Shown here: piece after piece, positions 1 to 7,274 of the stretch
Layout: every line of letters starts with the position of its first letter
Position numbering within the stretch: the first letter of the stretch is position 1
The notes under the pieces: generated by a model
Databases searched by the model: none
What the model saw: the letters and a program-made list of their open reading frames with translations, nothing else
Told to the model about the DNA's origin: nothing
Made by a program: the position numbers and the translations under genes
DNA from: Actinomycetes bacterium
GTDB taxonomy: Bacteria > Actinomycetota > Actinomycetes > Propionibacteriales > Propionibacteriaceae
Length of the DNA: 35,621 bases
Direction of reading: 5' to 3'
Assembly (NCBI GenBank): GCA_023436925.1
Contig: JAEZHJ010000100.1
Span: 1 to 35,621 of the forward strand

Positions 1-887
1 GGCTCCGCCACCGGCTCCTCGGCGGCCGGCTCCGCAGCCTCGACGGCCTGGACGGCCTCCTCGATCTTGGCGTCGACCTCGGCGGCCAGCTCAGCCTCGA
101 CGGCGGCCTCGGCCTTGGCCTGCTCAACCTGGGCACCCAGCAGCTCGCGCTCCCAATCGGGCATGGGCTCGGCCTCCTCGCCGCTGGTGGCGGCGGCGGA
201 GCGGGACAGCAGGCCCTCGGCGACCGCGTCGGCGACGACCCGGGTCAGCAGCGCGACCGAGCGGATCGCGTCGTCGTTGCCCGGAATGGCGTAATCGACC
301 TCGTCCGGGTCGCAGTTGGTGTCCAGGATGCCGATGATCGGGATCCGCAGCTTGCGGGCCTCGTCGATGGCGAGGTGCTCCTTCTTGGTGTCGACCACCC
401 AGATCGCCTGCGGCAGCTTCGCCATGTCGCGGATGCCGCCCAGCGTCTTGGCCAGCTTCTCCTTCTTGCGCTTCTGCTGCAGCAGCTCCTTCTTGGTCAG
501 CCCGGAGGAGGCGACATCATCGAAGTTGATGCCCTCCAGTTCCTTCATCTTGCCGATCCGCTTGGAGATGGTGCCGAAGTTGGTCAGCATGCCGCCCAGC
601 CAGCGCTGGTTGACGTAGGGCATCCCGACCCGGGTGGCCTGCTCGGCGATGGCCTCCTGGGCCTGCTTCTTGGTGCCGACGAACAGGATCTGGCCGCCGC
701 GGGCGACGGTCTCCTTGACGAAGTTGTACGCCTGGTCGATGTAGGTCAGCGACTGCTGCAGGTCGATGATGTAGATGCCGTTGCGCTCGGTGAGGATGAA
801 CCGCTTCATCTTGGGGTTCCACCGGCGGGTCTGGTGCCCGAAGTGCACACCGCTGTCCAGCAACTGGCGAGTCGTGACGACGGCCAT
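1..887 (-). CDS. rpsB: 30S ribosomal protein S2 (3' end outside window)
   Basis: Structural protein of the small ribosomal subunit. The ATG at 887-885 opens a protein starting MAVVTTRQLLDSG, and S2 hallmarks follow (GVHFGHQTRRWNPKMKRFI, RWLGGMLTNF, GILDTNCDPD). A GAAAGGA ribosome binding site lies just upstream. About 295 residues are visible with no stop, so the gene runs off the left edge. After the S2 core (about 230 residues) comes an Ala/Glu-rich acidic tail, common in actinobacterial S2. tsf would normally follow, outside the window. Identity is certain; only the C-terminus is unseen. Confidence 0.98.
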   Translation of the reverse strand, partial: MAVVTTRQLLDSGVHFGHQTRRWNPKMKRFILTERNGIYIIDLQQSLTYIDQAYNFVKETVARGGQILFVGTKKQAQEAIAEQATRVGMPYVNQRWLGGMLTNFGTISKRIGKMKELEGINFDDVASSGLTKKELLQQKRKKEKLAKTLGGIRDMAKLPQAIWVVDTKKEHLAIDEARKLRIPIIGILDTNCDPDEVDYAIPGNDDAIRSVALLTRVVADAVAEGLLSRSAAATSGEEAEPMPDWERELLGAQVEQAKAEAAVEAELAAEVDAKIEEAVQAVEAAEPAAEEPVAE

Positions 888-1062
888 GGCCGTTCCTTTC
901 TGCGCGGGTGGGCACGCCCGACCCGCTTTGGGTTTCCGGGACCGAACCGTTCGGCCCCCCTGACGCAGTCGCCTACTACCCACCCGTGAGGGACCTCGAG
1001 GTTCGACCCGCCTTGCGGCGGTAGGACTGCATGCGAAGTCGTCCCGCATCTTCCGGAACGCT
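888..1062 (-). promoter_or_regulatory. Structured 5' leader of rpsB (candidate r-protein leader)
   Basis: About 175 nt separate the likely transcription start from the rpsB ATG. On the minus strand it contains a CCGCC-GCAA-GGCGG hairpin with a GNRA loop (1008-1021), an ACCTCGAGGT self-complementary stretch near 993-1002, and CTACC/GGTAG segments that could close both into a junction. A further hairpin (arms about 938-957, core CCGAAC/GTTCGG) lies some 50 nt before the start codon. A structured leader suggests S2 autoregulation, which is known for rpsB in other bacteria; that function is inferred here. Confidence 0.45.
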
Positions 1063-1068
1063 GCTGGG

Positions 1069-1098
1069 ATTCTACGCGCTGGTACCCGGGCGGGCCAA
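1069..1098 (-). promoter_or_regulatory. Predicted rpsB promoter
   Basis: On the minus strand TTGGCC (1098-1093) and TAGAAT (1074-1069) are separated by 18 bp, a good housekeeping sigma match. Predicted transcription start is near 1062. Confidence 0.55.
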
Positions 1099-1190
1099 AC
1101 CCTCGTCGCCGTCCACACCCCGGCTGGATTCGTCCACAAGCCGGGGACCCTCGCGGCGCAGGACGGCCCGGCCTGCCAAGACTGTCGGGC

Positions 1191-1697
1191 ATGACACGAC
1201 GACGCCTTGCGATGGTCCTGCTCGCCACCCTCGCCGGCTGGCTGCTGCCGGCCCCGCCGGCCGGTGCGATGGGGGTGTACCCGGTCGACGGTCCGGTGGT
1301 CCGGGGCTTCGATCCGCCACCGCGACCCTGGCTGGCCGGCCACCGGGGCGTCGACCTGCGGGCCTCACCTGGTACAGCAGTGCGAGCGGCGGCCGCCGGC
1401 CGGGTGGGCTTCGTCGGGCAGGTGGCGGGCAAGCCCGTGGTCACGGTGTGGCACGGCCCGCTGCGTACCACCTACGAGCCGGTGGTGGCCGGCGTCCGGT
1501 CGGGTGAGCAGGTCGCTGCCGGACAGGTGATCGGCACCCTGGCGGCGGGCCACTCCTGTCCCCCGCCCGGCTGCCTGCACTGGGGGCTGCGGCGCGGTGA
1601 AACCTACCTGGACCCGCTCTGGCTGGTAACGCCGCCCCGCGTCCGACTGCTGCCTGCTGCCACGACGGGCCGGCTGCCGCCGTTGGCCGGCCCCTGA
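1191..1697 (+). CDS. Secreted M23 (LytM/lysostaphin-fold) family protein
   Basis: A 168-residue exported protein with an N-terminal signal peptide (RRR followed by a hydrophobic stretch to about residue 26, APPAGA). The rest is a compact M23-type beta fold. Zinc-site remnants are visible: H51 and D55 in HRGVDL, and H130 in CLHWGLR. The catalytic HxH is replaced by C128-L-H130, and the usual YxH turn reads YEP. It may therefore bind peptidoglycan or have altered activity rather than be a classical endopeptidase. C123 and C128 could form a disulfide. An M23-like gene divergent from rpsB is a familiar actinobacterial arrangement. No Shine-Dalgarno sequence is seen; a weak -10 (GACTGT, 1180-1185) suggests a leaderless message. 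It converges with xerC with a 4-bp gap. Confidence 0.85.
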   Translation: MTRRRLAMVLLATLAGWLLPAPPAGAMGVYPVDGPVVRGFDPPPRPWLAGHRGVDLRASPGTAVRAAAAGRVGFVGQVAGKPVVTVWHGPLRTTYEPVVAGVRSGEQVAAGQVIGTLAAGHSCPPPGCLHWGLRRGETYLDPLWLVTPPRVRLLPAATTGRLPPLAGP

Positions 1698-1701
1698 CCG
1701 G

Positions 1702-2664
1702 TCAGGCCCGTGGGTGGGCCTGCTGGAAGACCGCCCGGAGTCGCTCGTTGGAGACATGGGTGTACAGCTGGGTCGTGCCGAGCGAGGCGTGGCCGAGCAG
1801 TTCCTGGACCGAGCGGAGGTCGGCCCCGCCCTCCAGCAGGTGGGTCGCCATCGCGTGCCGCAGTCCGTGCGGTCCCAGGTCCGGGCCGTCCGGGACACTG
1901 GCCAGCGCGCGATGCACCAACCGCCGCACCACGCGCTGGTCGATCCGCGCTCCGCGGTCGCCGACGAACACCGCGTCGCCGGCGGAGCGGGCGAGCAGCG
2001 ATCTGTCCTGCAGCCAGCCGTGCACGGCGAGGATCGCCGGCCGACCCAGCGGCACCGTGCGCTCCTTGCCGCCCTTGCCGAAGACCCGGACCAGGCCGCG
2101 GTCCAGGTCGAGGTCGGGCAGGTCCAGGCCGCACAGTTCCGCGACCCGCATCCCGCTGGCGTAGAGCACCTCGATGACCGCCAGGTCGCGACGGGCCGCC
2201 GCCCGCTGCTGCGGGGTCTCGGCCGCCTCCACCAGACCGGCCAGCCCGTCCAGCACCGACCGGGCGTGGTCGACCTCCAGGGTGGGCGGCAACCGGCGGT
2301 CCACCCGCGGGGAGCGCAAGCCGGCAGCCGGGTCGGTGGCCACCCGCCCCGTCCGCCTGGCCCAGGCGAAGAAGGTGCGGACGGCGGCCGCCCGGCGCTG
2401 CAGCGTCGCCCGTCCGGCACCGCCAGCCTGCTGGCCCGCCAGCCAGCGGCGCAGCGCAGGCAGGTCGACCTCGGCCAGCGACTCCTGGCCGGTCCGCTCC
2501 AGGTGCCCCAGCAGGTTCCTGAGGTCTCCGGCGTAGGCGCGGACGGTGTGGGCGGACAGGTTGCGCTCGGCGCGCAGGTGGCGGGTGAAGGCCGCCAGCA
2601 CCTCGGCGTGGGCAGGGCTCAGTTCGGCCCCGTCCTCGGGCTGCTCCCCCGGTTCGCTGTCCAC
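1702..2664 (-). CDS. xerC: Tyrosine recombinase XerC
   Basis: Site-specific recombinase, likely for dif dimer resolution with XerD. The GTG at 2664 gives 320 residues, close to the usual 300. An N-terminal SAM-like core-binding domain (about 20-105) includes AERNLSAHTVRAYAGDL. The catalytic domain carries R173 (ASGMRVAEL), the GKGGKER strand with the lysine, H266-x-x-R269 (PHGLRHAMATH), H292 (LLGHASLGTTQ) and nucleophile Y301 (YTHV), so all active-site residues are present. The start is uncertain: GGAGG lies close to this GTG, and the frame is open further upstream without family similarity. XerC versus XerD is decided from context near rpsB. Confidence 0.92.
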   Translation of the reverse strand: MDSEPGEQPEDGAELSPAHAEVLAAFTRHLRAERNLSAHTVRAYAGDLRNLLGHLERTGQESLAEVDLPALRRWLAGQQAGGAGRATLQRRAAAVRTFFAWARRTGRVATDPAAGLRSPRVDRRLPPTLEVDHARSVLDGLAGLVEAAETPQQRAAARRDLAVIEVLYASGMRVAELCGLDLPDLDLDRGLVRVFGKGGKERTVPLGRPAILAVHGWLQDRSLLARSAGDAVFVGDRGARIDQRVVRRLVHRALASVPDGPDLGPHGLRHAMATHLLEGGADLRSVQELLGHASLGTTQLYTHVSNERLRAVFQQAHPRA

Positions 2665-2745
2665 CCCTCCAGCGTCGGCGCGTCCGGCCGGCGCGGCAAG
2701 CCGCCACGCGCACCACAGCCGCCGGTCGGTGCCGCGGCTGATCGT

Positions 2746-2751
2746 TAGGAT
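2746..2751 (+). promoter_or_regulatory. Predicted -10 box of def
   Basis: TAGGAT lies in the xerC-def divergent gap. Predicted transcription start is near 2758, giving a leader of about 50 nt before the def ATG. I see no clear -35. Confidence 0.45.
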
Positions 2752-2809
2752 TGACCGGGCGGGTGACCGCAGTGGCACGAGTGGAACGGGAACAGGCGTG
2801 AAGGACTTG

Positions 2810-3433
2810 ATGACAGGCGGCACGATCCGGCCGATGACCAGGTGGGGTGAACCGGTGATGCACACCCCCACCCGCCGGGTCGAGGTCTTCGACGACGACC
2901 TGGTCCAGCTGGTCCGCGACATGTTCGCCACCATGGCCGCCGCCCGCGGCGTGGGCCTGGCCGCCACCCAGATCGGGGTGGACCTGGCGGTCTTCGTCTA
3001 CGACTGCCCCGACGCCGATGACGTCTACCACAGCGGCGTGGTGTGCAACCCGGTCGTGACCCTGCCCGAAGGCGACGACCGCCGTCTGGTCGCCGACGAT
3101 GAGGGCTGCCTCTCGCTCCCCGGCGGCTACCAACCGCTGGCCCGCCCCGATTTCGCGGTCTGCACCGGCGTGGACGTCGCGGGCAACCCGGTCCGGGTGG
3201 AGGGCACCGGGACGCTGGCCCGCTGCCTGCAGCACGAGACCGATCACCTCAACGGCATCGTCTTCGGCGACCGGCTCTCCAGCCGGGTCCGCCGCAAGCT
3301 GTACACCCAGGCCGAGTCGCTGGCCCACCTCTACCCGGCGGACTGGCCGGTCAGCCCGCGGCTGCGCTCGGCCGACGGTGAGGCCGGGCCGCGGCGGGAG
3401 CGTCCCGGACAGCAGCCGGAAACCAGCGAGTAG
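2810..3433 (+). CDS. def: Peptide deformylase
   Basis: Removes the formyl group from nascent N-terminal methionine in the cytoplasm. All three family motifs are intact: GVGLAATQ (47-54), EGCLSLPG with metal ligand C100, and H142-E143-x-x-H146 in QHETDHLNG. The 207-residue length is normal for actinobacterial enzymes. ATG 2810 is chosen because the family-like TGGTIRPMTRWG begins there and AAGGA sits 4 nt upstream; an in-frame GTG at 2798 would add four residues. The Arg/Pro-rich C-terminal tail (about 185-207) is not part of the fold. It converges with the RNA methyltransferase gene. Confidence 0.96.
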   Translation: MTGGTIRPMTRWGEPVMHTPTRRVEVFDDDLVQLVRDMFATMAAARGVGLAATQIGVDLAVFVYDCPDADDVYHSGVVCNPVVTLPEGDDRRLVADDEGCLSLPGGYQPLARPDFAVCTGVDVAGNPVRVEGTGTLARCLQHETDHLNGIVFGDRLSSRVRRKLYTQAESLAHLYPADWPVSPRLRSADGEAGPRRERPGQQPETSE

Positions 3434-3457
3434 GGCTGGCCGGGTCGCCCGGTCCTA
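3431..3457. terminator. Possible bidirectional terminator between def and the RNA methyltransferase
   Basis: CCGGG-TCG-CCCGG hairpin (3440-3452) flanked by TAGG and CCTA that contain the two TAG stop codons. There is no U-tract. Confidence 0.35.
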
Positions 3458-4261
3458 CCGGCCCAGCGCGTAACAGGCGATGGCGCTGGTGGCCGCGACG
3501 TTGAGCGAGTCGATGCCGGCGTGCATCGGGATCTGCACCACCGCGTCCGCCCCCGCCACCCAGGCGGCCGAGAGGCCGTGGCCCTCGGTGCCCAGCAGGA
3601 TGGCCAGCTTGCCGGCGGCCGCCGCGGATGCGGCGAACCCGGCCAGCGGGACGGCGTCCGGGCTGAGCGCGAGCGCCACGACGGTGAACCCCGCGTCCCG
3701 CAGCACCGCCGGAACGTCGCTGTGCCGCGACAGCCTCGCCCACGGCAGTGAGAAGACCGCCCCCATCGAGACCTTGACGCTGCGCCGGTAGAGCGGGTCC
3801 GCACAGCGCGGGCTGATCAGCAGGCCGTCCCAGCCCAGTCCGGCGGCATTGCGGATCGCCGCACCCACGTTGGTGTGGTCGACCAGGTCCTCCAGCACGA
3901 CGATCCGGTCCCCGGCGGCGAGCACGTCCGCGACGCTGTGGCGGTCGACCCGGTGCAGCGAGGCGAGCGCGCCGCGGTGGACGTGGAACCCGGTCACCTG
4001 CTCGGCGATCTGCTCACTGACCAGGTAGACCGGGACGTCGTCGGCGTCCTCGATCAGGTCGGCCAGATCGGCCAGCCAGCGCTCGGCCAGCAGGAAGGAC
4101 CGCGGACGGTAGCCCGCCTCCACGGCCCGCCGGATCACCTTCGCGCCCTCGGCGATGAACAGCCCCCGCTCGGTCTCCAGCAACCGCCGCAGGCTCGCCT
4201 CGCGCAGCCCGACGTAGTCGGCCAGCCGGGGGTCGGCAGAATCGGTGACGGGAACCAGCAC
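3455..4261 (-). CDS. SpoU/TrmH family RNA 2'-O-methyltransferase
   Basis: S-adenosylmethionine-dependent ribose methyltransferase of the SPOUT class, acting on tRNA or rRNA; the substrate nucleotide cannot be told from sequence. The 268 residues hold an N-terminal substrate-binding region (GLFIAEGAKVIRRA, 34-46) and the trefoil-knot domain with its three motifs: motif 1 DHTNVGAAIRNAAGLG (N131, R137), motif 2 LLGTEGHGL (about 219-227) and motif 3 IPMHAGIDSLNVAATSAI (about 243-260). The GTG start at 4261 lies 7 nt after a TAGGAT box, so the mRNA is probably leaderless. Divergent from the SBF-like transporter. Confidence 0.93.
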   Translation of the reverse strand: MLVPVTDSADPRLADYVGLREASLRRLLETERGLFIAEGAKVIRRAVEAGYRPRSFLLAERWLADLADLIEDADDVPVYLVSEQIAEQVTGFHVHRGALASLHRVDRHSVADVLAAGDRIVVLEDLVDHTNVGAAIRNAAGLGWDGLLISPRCADPLYRRSVKVSMGAVFSLPWARLSRHSDVPAVLRDAGFTVVALALSPDAVPLAGFAASAAAAGKLAILLGTEGHGLSAAWVAGADAVVQIPMHAGIDSLNVAATSAIACYALGR

Positions 4262-4302
4262 AGCGGCGATCCTAACCGGCCGCGACCCGTAGGATGACCG
4301 GG
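4262..4302. promoter_or_regulatory. Divergent leaderless promoter pair
   Basis: Two TAGGAT boxes form an inverted pair: ATCCTA at 4269-4274 (minus-strand -10) and TAGGAT at 4290-4295 (plus-strand -10), 15 bp apart. Each is followed after exactly 7 nt by a GTG codon (4261 leftward, 4303 rightward). Predicted +1 positions are 4262 and 4302. Confidence 0.6.
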
Positions 4303-5289
4303 GTGTCCTGGCTCGCCCGTCTCCGTCCCGACCCCTTCCTGATGGCGATCATCGTCGCCGCGCTGCTGGGGAGCTTCCTTCCCGTCACCGGCGCCGGGAT
4401 CCAGGTGATGGACTGGTTGACCACGGCGGCGATCGCCTTGCTGTTCTTCCTGTACGGCGCGCGACTCAGCCCACAGGAGACCCTCACCGGATTGCGCCAC
4501 TGGCGCCTCCACCTCACCATCCTCGGCTTCACCTACCTCGTGTTCCCGGTGGTGGGGGTGGTGATTGCGCTGGTCGCCGGCAACTGGCTCAGCCCGACGA
4601 TGGTGACGGGCCTGGTGTACCTGACGCTGGTGCCGTCCACCGTGCAGTCCTCGATCGCCTTCACCTCGATCGCCCGCGGCAATGTCGCCGGCGCCGTGGT
4701 GAGCGCCTCGGCGTCCAACATCCTGGGCGTCTTCCTCACCCCGGCCTTGTGCTGGCTGGTGCTGTCGGGACGGATCGCGTTCACCACCCAGGCGATCGTC
4801 GACATCCTGCTGCAGCTGCTGCTGCCGTTCGTGCTGGGTCAGTTGTCGCGCCGCTGGACCGCAGGCTTCGTCAAGTCGCACCCGCAACTCAAGCTGGTCG
4901 ACCGCGGCTCCATCGTGCTGGTCGTCTACGCCGCCTTCGCCGCCGGGATGCGGGAGAACATGTGGGCGCAGACCTCGCTGGGCGAGATCGCGATCCTGAT
5001 CGCGATCTGTCTGGTGGTGCTGGCCTTCATGCTGTGGCTGAGCTGGTCGGTGGCCCGCCGGCTCGGCTTCAGCGTCGAGGACGCGATCGCGATCCAGTTC
5101 TGCGGCACCAAGAAGTCCCTGGCCAGTGGCCTGCCGATGGCCGCGGTGCTGTTCGCCGGCTCCCCGATCGGCCTGGTGATGCTGCCGCTGATGGTCTTCC
5201 ACCAGGCCCAGCTGATGGCCTGCGCCAGTCTGGCCGGACGCTACGCCCGCCGCCCCGACGGCGAGCCCGCCCCGTCCCCCGCCGGCTGA
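4303..5289 (+). CDS. SBF-like (bile acid:sodium symporter related) membrane transporter
   Basis: Polytopic membrane protein of about ten hydrophobic helices, in the YfeH/SLC10A7-like branch of the BASS superfamily (SBF_like). Recognisable stretches are LLFFLYGARLS, LVPSTVQSSIAFTSIARGN, the QFCGTKKSLASGLPMA segment and the C-terminal PLMVFHQAQLMACASLAGRYA. The substrate is unknown; sodium-coupled uptake of an organic anion is the family expectation. I place the start at GTG 4303, giving 328 residues, because the upstream in-frame ATG at 4294 lies inside the TAGGAT promoter and before the predicted +1; starting there would add three residues. The region after the stop is filled by repeats. Confidence 0.88.
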   Translation: MSWLARLRPDPFLMAIIVAALLGSFLPVTGAGIQVMDWLTTAAIALLFFLYGARLSPQETLTGLRHWRLHLTILGFTYLVFPVVGVVIALVAGNWLSPTMVTGLVYLTLVPSTVQSSIAFTSIARGNVAGAVVSASASNILGVFLTPALCWLVLSGRIAFTTQAIVDILLQLLLPFVLGQLSRRWTAGFVKSHPQLKLVDRGSIVLVVYAAFAAGMRENMWAQTSLGEIAILIAICLVVLAFMLWLSWSVARRLGFSVEDAIAIQFCGTKKSLASGLPMAAVLFAGSPIGLVMLPLMVFHQAQLMACASLAGRYARRPDGEPAPSPAG

Positions 5290-5291
5290 CC

Positions 5292-5375
5292 CGCGGGGAC
5301 GGTCCTCCGACACACGGGGACGGTTCTCCCGCACACGGGGACGGTTCTCCCGCACACGGGGACGGTCCTCCGACA
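5292..5375. repeat. Four 21-bp tandem repeats with an A-B-B-A pattern
   Basis: Units at 5292-5312, 5313-5333, 5334-5354 and 5355-5375 all contain GGGGACGGT. The outer units continue CCTCCGACA and the inner two TTCTCCCGCA. They lie just after the transporter stop in a convergent intergenic region. The period is divisible by three, but I do not think they are coding. Confidence 0.85.
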
Positions 5376-5411
5376 CAGACCGGGCGGAGCCCGGGTCGCT
5401 CCCCGCAGACA

Positions 5412-5494
5412 TCGAGGGCCACCGTCCGCGTCGAGGGCCACCCATGATGGGTGGCCCTCGAAAGATCAGGTGGCCCTCGGCGGATCAGGTGGCC
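5412..5494. repeat. 19-bp-period interrupted palindrome, copy 1
   Basis: Two direct copies of TCGAGGGCCACC (5412-5423, 5431-5442), then inverted copies GGTGGCCCTCGA (5450-5461) and GGTGGCCCTCGG (5469-5480), and a partial GGTGGCC (5488-5494). Every core is 12 nt and every spacer 7 nt. The inner pair could fold into a hairpin with 14-bp arms. It lies between the convergent SBF-like and SPFH genes. A second copy is at 23328-23396. Confidence 0.88.
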
Positions 5495-5511
5495 GGATGG
5501 GGCCGGACGGC

Positions 5512-6699
5512 TCAGGCCTGCTCGGGCTCCGGCTCGTCCTCGGCGACCCGCTGCGGCTCCGGCGCTGGCTGGACGCCCGTGATCGCCGCCGGGCTCTCGG
5601 TCCGCACCGCGGCGGCCCGGCGACCCTCGATGGCGGCCGCTTCGGCGATCGCCTGCTCGACCGAGCGCCTCGACTCCGCCTCCTCGGCCTCCTTCTGGGC
5701 CTGGATCTCGGCCAGCACGTCCACCTTCGGCGGCGGCGTGAACTCGGCCTCCGCGTCGTCCCCGGTCAGGGTTGGGCCGCCCGCGGCTGACCCCTGGGCA
5801 CCGCCGATCATCGTGCCGAGACCCTTCAGGGCGTCGTTGAGCTCGCTGGGGATGATCCAGACCTTGTTGGCGTCGCCCCTGGCCAGGCGCGGCAGCATCT
5901 GCAGGTACTGGTAGGCGAGCAGGCCCTGGGTGGGCCTGGACGCGTGGATCGCGGAGAAGGTAGTGCTGATCGCCTGGGCGTCACCCTCGGCCCGCAGCAT
6001 CGCCGCCTGCCGGTCGGCCTGTGCCCGAAGGACGGTCGACTCGCGGTCGCCCTGGGCCCGCAGGATGGCGGATTCCTTCTCACCGCTGGCCGACAGGATC
6101 TGGGACTGCCGCTGGCCCTCGGCGATCAGGATCGCGGCGCGCTTGTCGCGCTCGGCCCGGGCGCCCTTCTCCATCGCGTCGCGGATCGTGGCCGGCGGCT
6201 CGATGGAGCGCAGCTCGACCCGGTTCACCTTGATGCCCCACTTGCCGGTCGCCTCGTCCAGCACCGCCCGCAGCTTCTGGTTGATCTCCTCGCGGCTGGT
6301 CAGGGTCTGCTCCAGGTCGAGACCGCCGATGATGTTGCGCAGCGTCGTCATCGTGAGCTGCTCGATGGCCTGGATGTAGTTCTGCGCCTCGTACGCGGCG
6401 CGGACCGGATCGACGACCTGGTAGTAGATGACGGAGTCGATGCTCACCATCAGGTTGTCCTCGGTGATCACGCCCTGCGGCGGGAACGGCACGACGGCCT
6501 CGCGCAGGTCGATCATGTACCGCACCTTGTCGATCCACGGGACCAGCAGGTGGGGACCGGAGTCGAGGGTCCGGCGGAACTTGCCCAGCCGCTCAACCAC
6601 CGCGACCTGCTGCTGCCGGATCACGCGGACGCTGCGCACCAGGATCGATACGACCACCGCCGCCACGAGGATCCAAACGATGATCGTCACGATGTCCAT
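5512..6699 (-). CDS. SPFH/Band 7 (stomatin-like) membrane protein
   Basis: Membrane-microdomain scaffold of the slipin/QmcA type, 395 residues. An N-terminal membrane helix (about 3-22) is followed by the SPFH domain (about 25-190: VVERLGKFRRTLDSGPHLLVPWIDKV, DNLMVSIDSVIYYQV, RNIIGGLDLEQTLTSRE). Next comes an Ala/Glu-rich coiled coil (about 190-260) and a disordered acidic Pro/Glu tail. A strong AAGGAGG precedes the ATG. It follows nfeD by 58 nt, the classical SPFH-NfeD pair, so the two probably form one transcript and complex. The client proteins are unknown. Confidence 0.94.
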   Translation of the reverse strand: MDIVTIIVWILVAAVVVSILVRSVRVIRQQQVAVVERLGKFRRTLDSGPHLLVPWIDKVRYMIDLREAVVPFPPQGVITEDNLMVSIDSVIYYQVVDPVRAAYEAQNYIQAIEQLTMTTLRNIIGGLDLEQTLTSREEINQKLRAVLDEATGKWGIKVNRVELRSIEPPATIRDAMEKGARAERDKRAAILIAEGQRQSQILSASGEKESAILRAQGDRESTVLRAQADRQAAMLRAEGDAQAISTTFSAIHASRPTQGLLAYQYLQMLPRLARGDANKVWIIPSELNDALKGLGTMIGGAQGSAAGGPTLTGDDAEAEFTPPPKVDVLAEIQAQKEAEEAESRRSVEQAIAEAAAIEGRRAAAVRTESPAAITGVQPAPEPQRVAEDEPEPEQA

Positions 6700-6757
6700 G
6701 TGTCCTCCTTGAGCTTGGGTCCACCCTACCGAGGACCCGGTCCGCTCCGGGGGCTCG

Positions 6758-7219
6758 TCAGGGAAGGGCCTGGTGGCGCGGGTAGACGACCACCGTCGCC
6801 CCGTCGATCTTGTAGACCTCGACCTGCTCGCCGGGAGCGATCACCTCGCCGTCGATGCTGCGTGCGGTCCACACCTCGCCGGCCAGCTTGACCTCGCCGC
6901 GGGTGCCGGTGACCTCGGCCACCACCACCCCATTGCTGCCGACCAGGTTGTCGAAGGTCGACCGGTAGCCGGGCATCCGCCGCACCCGCTCCAGCAGGGT
7001 CGGACGCAGCAGGCCGAGCATCAGGACGGCGACCACCACGGCCACGGCGATCTGCAGCCACAGCAGGCCCGGGACGATCAGCGCCGTGACGCCGCCCGCG
7101 ATGGCGCCGGCGGCGAGCATGAGCAGCATGAAGTCGAGGGTGGCGAGCTCGGTGATGGCCAGCCCGGCACCGAGCGCGAACCACAGCGCCCAGACATTGT
7201 TCGACAACCACTCAAGCAT
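6758..7219 (-). CDS. NfeD-like membrane protein with C-terminal OB fold
   Basis: Short-form NfeD (153 residues): two or three N-terminal membrane helices (about 8-75) followed by a soluble OB-fold domain (about 90-145) containing NLVGSNGVVVAEV and GEVIAPGEQVEVYKIDGATVVV. It lacks the ClpP-class protease domain of long NfeD proteins. Family members partner with SPFH proteins, and the next gene downstream is one. The start at 7219 (MLEWLSNNVW) is chosen because residues read upstream of it are unrelated to the family and overlap the neighbouring ATPase. Confidence 0.92.
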   Translation of the reverse strand: MLEWLSNNVWALWFALGAGLAITELATLDFMLLMLAAGAIAGGVTALIVPGLLWLQIAVAVVVAVLMLGLLRPTLLERVRRMPGYRSTFDNLVGSNGVVVAEVTGTRGEVKLAGEVWTARSIDGEVIAPGEQVEVYKIDGATVVVYPRHQALP

Positions 7220-7274
7220 CGGGTCTCCCGGTCTTCGTGGCTTCCATGATGCCAGCCGCGGTTCAGCGCCGGGC

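Noticed and set aside
2665..2967. N-terminal extension of XerC from an upstream ATG at 2967
   Set aside because: It would run through the def coding region, with composition unlike the family; 320 residues from 2664 is already a full-length recombinase.
5292..5445. Minus-strand frame reading heptapeptide repeats (DRPRV/NRPRV) across the 21-bp units
   Set aside because: The 21-bp period keeps the frame open by chance; no ribosome binding site, and the frame continues as nonsense through the SBF-like gene.
5412..5494. CRISPR-like array
   Set aside because: Cores invert at the centre, spacers are only 7 nt, and no cas genes are present.
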